This document shows positions 59,001 to 64,000 of a stretch of DNA of 64,000 nucleotides, piece by piece. Made by a program: the position numbers and the translations under genes. Source of the DNA: Mesorhabditis belari. Lineage: Eukaryota > Nematoda > Chromadorea > Rhabditida > Rhabditidae. Within the stretch, counting starts at the first letter, position 1, and each line of letters opens with the position of its first letter. The stretch is taken from the NCBI GenBank assembly GCA_958450365.1, contig CAUEEP010000741.1, positions 1,806,001-1,870,000 on the forward strand. The letters are read 5' to 3'. The notes beneath the pieces were generated by a model, which worked only from the letters and a program-made list of their open reading frames with translations, did no database searches and had not been told where the DNA came from.

Positions 59001-59971
59001 TAGCTTGAAAGCTAAATAGCTTTTGACTCAATTTAGAGAGGTTTTTAGAAAACCCATTACTCGACAATTACTTAACGACTACTTGAGCAAAAAAAGTACT
59101 CATGCAAATTTACTTGAGTGTTTACTTACTCACGAGGAACACAGCCGAATTTCTAACACTCTCAAACACTCTCCTTGCTAGAGACATAATAAGCTTGCTA
59201 GAGACATAATAAGCTCAGCATCGACACTGATTTCAACTTTCCCTTCACAAGATTAACAAACTCTTGCTTTTCCTTTAACAGGAAATTGGTGCCAAATTCA
59301 AAGTTTTAAGTAAAGTTGAACTGTTTAACAAGTGCTGTTTAACAATTTTTCTCCCGACATTCTCTACTTCACCCGACTTCAAGACATTCTCCCGTTTGCG
59401 TAAACCTTTTCTGTAGTTCGTATCCAATTTACCGTATTTTCTCTAATAGTAGTGCACTCTAAGCGTCGCCTAAATTCCTCTAGATCTCGAGAACCGCTTA
59501 TCAGAACCTATCGATGTGGGAACCTAATCGAAATTTTGACATAACAGAGCTTGTAGAAACAAACGAACGGAGTTATACAAAGAGAAAAATCGACAATTTT
59601 CTGTAATTTGTTCTAGCCGTTTTGTCTTTCAAATTGGTTCCACACGCTCTGTTATGTCAAAATTTGAATTCGACACCCTCAAATTACCTAGAATACCTAG
59701 AAAAACAACATTTGGAATAGAAATTGGTTAATATTAGCTTTTTAGAGCTTTTTAGAGCTTTTTAGAGCTTTTTAAAACGCGAAAAAAGGTGCGCTAATGG
59801 GCAAGGTGCGGAAAAAAAAGGTGCGCAAATGTCCGGGTGCGCAAAAGGTAGCATTTGTCCCACGCAAAAGGTCGCATTTGTCCCACTCCCCTAAAATCTG
59901 ACAATGAAAAGCTCAAACTAACCCGTTAAACAAAAACCAAACAGGAACAGTGTAAATAAATATGATTTCAT
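53074..59971 (-). CDS. Secreted DOMON-domain protein, 173 aa, 6 exons
   Basis: Exons 59971-59923, 57459-57389, 56511-56434, 54606-54508, 54458-54336 and 53175-53074 total 522 nt and close exactly in frame. Exon 1 encodes the signal peptide MKSYLFTLFLFGFCLTG. The remainder is one DOMON domain: CQFASGNYRVQYGVIG, then WTAVGFGNSM, then GLDVIAVRLLNGRVLVTDEY, then the typical FSRPLNTHD segment, then CTPWKFAAG and RPIHQMVCVDQC just before the stop. DOMON domains bind haem or sugars in extracellular redox and adhesion proteins; no partner domain (such as cytochrome b561) is attached here. No haem-ligand assignment is attempted. Introns range from 49 bp to 2463 bp. Intron 1 carries an 18S rRNA fragment and intron 5 an 800-bp satellite. 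Confidence 0.85.
53287..53530. mobile_element. Inverted-end element with tRNA-like core
   Basis: GTGAGATTTCGAAACGAGAC at the left end and its inverse at the right. The centre has GGTCGTGGTGTAGCTTGTCT and CCGTTCGA, a tRNA-like piece on the plus strand. In intron 5 of the DOMON gene. Confidence 0.65.
53535..54328. repeat. About 20-bp minisatellite
   Basis: Unit CTTCTTCTCTAGGCTCTAGG with ordered variants, about 40 copies, ending a few bases before exon 5 of the DOMON gene. Confidence 0.95.
55025..55215. repeat. Dispersed repeat family E, three copies
   Basis: The block from CTCAACGTTGAGAG through CTACAGGAGACCCATTCAA to GACGCACCCTGTA occurs at 55035-55215 and 55607-55780, and in part at 56096-56190. 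All lie in introns of the DOMON gene. Confidence 0.75.
55318..55396 (-). repeat. tRNA-like sequence
   Basis: Minus strand: CCGTGGCCGACTAGTACAGC and CAAGTTCGATCCGCGC; long variable arm. Confidence 0.6.
56608..56718. repeat. 11-bp array (AATCGATCTCT)
   Basis: About ten copies in intron 2 of the DOMON gene. Confidence 0.85.
57094..57178 (+). repeat. tRNA-like sequence
   Basis: GTCGTAGTGTAGTGGCTAATG and GTAGGTTCGAGTCCGC split by a T-run that would stop RNA polymerase III, so it is not a working gene. Confidence 0.6.
57178..57272. repeat. 14-bp array (TTTATGAGGTCCAG)
   Basis: About six copies starting exactly where the tRNA-like sequence ends. Confidence 0.85.
57798..58893. mobile_element. Candidate element with terminal inverted repeats enclosing the 18S fragment
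   Basis: GAGTACCCCCTAAGT at 57804-57818 recurs inverted at about 58869-58883, each next to GTCCCCG on the outer side. Inside are a short run of telomere-like CCTAAG units, the motif CTGAGTGGCCCC three times near 58135-58165, and the rRNA fragment. No open frame for a transposase is visible. It could instead be two unrelated copies of a short repeat. Confidence 0.4.
58310..58764 (-). rRNA. 5' portion of 18S rRNA (truncated copy inside an intron)
   Basis: Read on the minus strand it begins with the universal SSU start CTGGTTGATCCTGCCAG. It continues through conserved blocks AAGCCATGCAT, CGGCTCATTATAACAG, TTCTGGAGCTAATACA, GAGAAACGGC and CAGCAGGCGCGCAAATTACC. After GAGGTAGTGAC near 58310 the similarity to SSU rRNA fades, so about 450 nt of a roughly 1.7-kb gene is present. 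It lies in intron 1 of the DOMON gene, same orientation. Because it is truncated, it cannot give a working rRNA. The conserved blocks show few changes, so the copy looks young. Confidence 0.88.
59531..59672. mobile_element. Short inverted-repeat element
   Basis: AAATTTTGACATAACAGAGC at the left and its inverse at the right, 140 bp, joined to a family D fragment at 59431. Confidence 0.65.
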
Positions 59972-60499
59972 TTTCAATCGAAAGCAAATGAATGGAAACT
60001 TTCGTGGAACTCGGTCTCTGGGTCGGGTCAGCGATTGAGGATATCGGAGAGAGAGAGATTGGGGAAGTGGGCTTGGATAAGGCCAGAGAAATGGCATCTC
60101 CCATACTTGGATGTATCTCTCATTTGCCACTTTCTCGACCATTTTCGCTCTCATTGCGTTTTCTCACTTAAACACACACACATTTTAGTGGAAAGAGACA
60201 GACCGACCCCTTGACATTTCTCATTTTGGAGGTTTGCCAGTCGCAAAGATGTGATCCAAATTATTAACCCAGTAATCAGTCTTGATATATTGATCTAAAA
60301 ATACTGTCTCCATATAGTTAGCTTATTTCTGGCTTTAGGAGTTATAGTACAAGATTTCAGAGTGATTAAGTTATGGTAAAAGATTTTCACGTAATTCAGG
60401 CTGAAGATGAACATCTTTAACTTTAAACTGAAAAATAGCTTTTTTCGATCTTGTCAATGAGCTACTGGATTTGGTTTATTTTAAGTCAAAGATGCAATA

Positions 60500-61180
60500 T
60501 TTGGTTTAAATGGTTTAAATGGTTTAAATGATTCAAATGATTCAAATGATCAGATGATTCAAATGATCAAATGATCTAAATGAACTAAATGATCCAAATG
60601 AACCAAATGATCCAAATGACCTAAATGATCTAAATGTTCTAAATGATCCAAATGATCCAAATGATCCAGAATATTTAATCCAGATGCAATATGTGAGTTG
60701 TGGCTAGGCTGATTGAAATGATCCAAATGATCCAGATTATCCAAATGATCCAGATGACCTAAATGATTCAAATGATCTAAAAGATCCAAGTGATCTAAAT
60801 GATCTAAATGAACTAAAGATCCAAATGATCCAAATGATCCAGATGATCTAAATAATTCAAATGATTCAAATGGCCTAAATGAATCAAATGATCTAAATGA
60901 ACTAAACGATCTAAAGATCCAAATGATTCAAATGACCTAAATGAATCAAATAATCTAAATGATTCAAATGATCCAAATGGTCCAGATGATCTAAATGATC
61001 CAAATGATCCAAATGATCTAAATGATTCAAATGATCTAAATGAACTAAACGATCTAAATGAACTAAATGATCCAAATGAATCAAATGATCTAAATAATCC
61101 AAATGAATCAAATGATCCAAATGACCTAAATGATCTAAATGTTCTAAATGTTCTAAATGATCCAAATGATCCAAATTTAA
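60500..61180. repeat. 9-bp array (AAATGATCC)
   Basis: About 70 units with C/T variants in two blocks that share a 3' flank (GTGAGTTGTGGCTAGGCTGA at 60692 and 61195). Codes HLD runs on the minus strand by chance. Confidence 0.95.
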
Positions 61181-61667
61181 TCCAGATGCAATACGTGAGT
61201 TGTGGCTAGGCTGAAGGATAATACCCTTTTTTAAACAAATCGGTAACTTTGAAAGTTTTTCTTGATCCTAATTTCCACTACTTTTTGCTAATTTGCTAAG
61301 TTCTCTTTTTGAACTCAGCCTTTGTGAGAGTGAAGCATAGAAAATGCAATCCAAACAGAGCATTTGATCATTCCATTTTTGAGAGATAATTGAAAGAAAA
61401 AAAGAACGGAAAGAATGAGATCACACTAAAGATGAAAAGAAATTTACGATTTACGTACAACGGAGACAATTGAAAAAGGCTATTTCGAGAGAAAAGTGAT
61501 CGTGGGAAATTTGTGAAACCTAGGGAAACTTTTCAGATTGTTGATTAATTGTCGAAATCTTTTTTGGTCTTATAATTCACACCACAAATTTTGAATCACA
61601 GGATTTTACGGAGAAAATACGGTATAGGATAATGAAAAGCTATCAAGTTTGTGCGGTATCTTAATGG

Positions 61668-61945
61668 ATTTAGAAAGTTAGAAGGTTAGAAGGTTAGGAA
61701 GTTAGAAGGTTAGATAGTTAGAAGGTTAGAAAGCTAGAAAGTTAGAAGGTTAGAAAGTTAGGAACTTAGAAAGTTAGAAGGTTAGAAGGTTAGGAAGTTA
61801 GAAACTTAGAAATTTAGAAGGTTAGGAAGTTAGAAAGTTAGAAGGTCAGGAGGTTAGATAGTTAGAAGGTTAGAAAGTTAGAAGGTTAGAAAGTTAGAAA
61901 GTTAGAAAGTTAGAAGGTTAGAAGGTTAGAAAGTTAGGAAGTTCT
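61668..61945. repeat. 8-bp array (TTAGAAAG/TTAGAAGG)
   Basis: About 34 units. The flank TTTTGAATC(A/G)CAGG appears on both sides. Confidence 0.9.
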
Positions 61946-62406
61946 CACAAATTTTGAATCGCAGGTTTTTTCCGTTTAATAGTACAAACAGGTATTCAAC
62001 ACAATTACCCTTTCCCCCATCGACATATCGATCTTGTTGACAGAATACGGTATAGGGTAATGGAAATCTCTATAGTTTTTGAGTGTTCTCCTCTCTGAAT
62101 TTTCAGTTAATCCCTTTCTCAAAAACTGGTTCTATTTCTGGAAGCTCAAAATACGATCCGATTGCTAATTTTTTTGCGCATCTTTTGAAGTATAAGCCAT
62201 TGCGAATAGTTCATTGGGTCTCTCAAACAATCTATCAAAATCTACAAAGTGTAAAGGGGGAGAGTACTTCCCCTAAAGCATTCCCTGTGATGTACCTATG
62301 TGTAAAGTTGAATATTCTGGGATTTTTATTGAAAATGTACATGGTAAATAAAAGTGGTAGAACTAGAATTAAATGCGGATATTTTGCAAAAAAAAGTAAC
62401 TAAAAA

Positions 62407-62947
62407 TATTGGGTTGGTGAATGGAAAACTGCGGGACTTTGAACTAAAATTTATTGAACATAAAACCATGAATTGATTCCAAATAATTTCCATTATTATT
62501 GACGACTTCTGCCCATTTTACAGGCAATTTGCGGATTCCTCTTTCGTAGTAGGATTTTGGTTTGTGTGTGAGACAAGTGTGAGACTCAAAAATGGAGGAC
62601 TGGAGACTGGAGATGTCCCAGTTTGAGCATTTTCTTCAAAAGAAACCTATTTTGGTGTCAATAGAAAAGTTGTAGAGCATCAAAAATTAGGCTTATAGCC
62701 AAATTTCCAAAAAGATACACTTAATAGTTTCGCTTAAAATGCAAGTTTTGTGAAAATTCGTAATTTTGCCGTAAATTTGGCATTTCTTGAAAACCAGTTT
62801 TTGAATTGTTCTGAAAATTTGGATATAAGCTTAATTTTTGATTCTCTACAACTTTTCCATTGACACCAAAGTGGGTTTCTTTTGAAGAAAGTGCTCAAAC
62901 GGTCACATATGACAATAACCCGCAGTTTTTAAGTCGCCGACCCAATA
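62407..62947. mobile_element. Non-autonomous mariner fold-back, second copy
   Basis: Inverted-orientation copy of 17074-17617 with the same ends, internal hairpin and transposase tail remnant. Confidence 0.8.
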
Positions 62948-63231
62948 GATTGAGATTAGCCTTCATTTGCGGAGAAGCCAATGTCTAATTTGAGGATTCG
63001 GAGCCGGCCAGATTAGTTTGCGTAAGGGAGAGAGAAGGGAGTTATGTAAAAGCCCTGCGCCAGACGACGAGCGATTACGCCAACAACGGGAATTCAAGAC
63101 CGACATTACTCTTTCCTCAACCCGATAATAGGAGAGATTTTCAGAAGAAGCAGTATTAAATCCCTTGATCACTTTATCGGTATTCATCCACCACAAACGC
63201 CGACGAATTTCGGTGGGTTTTTTTAAAAATG

Positions 63232-63465
63232 TTTTGAGATAAGTCGATGATAGACTGATAGACTAGTCGATGATAGACTGATAGAATGGTCGATGATAGA
63301 CTTATAGACTAGTCTATGATAGACTGATAGACTAGTCTATGATAGACTGATAGACTGGTCGATGATAGACTGATAGACTAGTCTATGATAGACTGATAGA
63401 CTGGTCGATGATAGACTGATAGAATGGTCGATGATAGACTGATAGACTAGTCGATGATAGACCAC
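63232..63465. repeat. About 24-bp array
   Basis: Unit GATGATAGACTGATAGACTAGTC with CTAGTC, TGGTC and AATGGTC variants, about ten copies. Confidence 0.9.
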
Positions 63466-63479
63466 GTATGGTAGATTTT

Positions 63480-64000
63480 GTTAGACACGGTGCAATTGTG
63501 TAAACACAATTTTTTGATTGTAACTCGAAGCTCAATGATTCAATTCCCTTAATTGCATATCTATATCAAATTTCAAGTTGATTTTTGCAGTGATTTTTAA
63601 TCTTTAGTTCAAAAACAACAATTAACAATCAACAACAATGTCTAACAATCATTTCACCAACCCAATATCAAAGGAAAGTCGAGATATGGGAGTGAAAAGA
63701 CAAAAAAAAGGATACTTTCGAGTGTCCCGTGTCAGAAGAAGCCTTGTTTTCAAGTTTAAAGAAACAAAAGTCGAAAGATGCATTGATGCATTGATGCATT
63801 TATGCAAATTTACTTCAGTTATCCTCTTTTTACTTTATCTTCGTTTTTTTCTATTTCGACACATTGTTGTTGACGAAATCTTCATAGAAAAGGCTCCTTC
63901 TCTCCCTTTTCCAAATCTCTTTCAGCTTTACCCTTTTGAAAAGCACGTAAACAATTCCCTTATTCTCTCTTTTACCTCCTTTTACCCCCTTTTTTCCTTC
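63480..64000. other. No feature recognised
   Basis: AT-rich sequence. A lone mariner end (TTTCACCAACCCAATAT) sits at about 63649-63667. I see no exon. Confidence 0.5.

Noticed and set aside
60559..61174. His-Leu-Asp repeat protein
   Set aside because: 9-bp array whose unit is a multiple of three; no flanking coding sequence.
62963..63196. 77-codon minus-strand frame next to the mariner copy
   Set aside because: No family match, no splice-site support and no codon pattern; could be element sequence.

Overview
This is a eukaryotic window, most probably from a nematode. The evidence is: interstitial arrays of TTAGGC, the nematode telomere hexamer; short introns ending in TTTCAG or TTTTAG; a Q/N/Y-rich secreted protein of the pqn/abu kind; and many mariner/Tc1 relics. 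The sequence is AT-rich, and most of it is intronic repeats rather than exons. All protein genes that I could rebuild lie on the minus strand, so each reads right to left.

Layout. (1) About 550-25805: one very large, many-exon gene for an alpha-helical-looking protein that I could not name. It may run off the left edge. Its introns hold minisatellites, TTAGGC arrays, tRNA-like segments, fold-back elements and mariner remnants. (2) 26691-31685: a complete 13-exon gene for a secreted 334-residue glutamine-rich protein. (3) 34429-47864: a UBE3B-type HECT ubiquitin ligase, with an IQ motif near the start, an intact HECT domain and the catalytic cysteine. (4) 49360-50991: a complete three-exon gene for a small one-pass membrane protein of about 100 residues. 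(5) 53074-59971: a complete six-exon gene for a secreted 173-residue DOMON-domain protein. Its large first intron contains the 5' part of an 18S rRNA sequence on the same strand. (6) 60000-64000: no gene recognised, only two long tandem arrays, a mariner fold-back and a third array near 63.3 kb.

The genes do not form an evident pathway: a ubiquitin ligase, two secreted proteins, a membrane protein and an unidentified large protein. What unites the window is how its introns have grown. More than 30 tandem arrays, nearly every one with its own unit, sit next to about 20 tRNA-like segments and about 20 hairpin-forming mobile elements. Several tRNA-like pieces lie inside the hairpins. Long open frames over the arrays are artefacts of unit length and are not annotated as genes.

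Exons were assembled by eye from frame, splice sites and phase. The two secreted-protein genes and the membrane-protein gene close exactly in frame. The large gene and the middle of UBE3B are less certain at individual boundaries.
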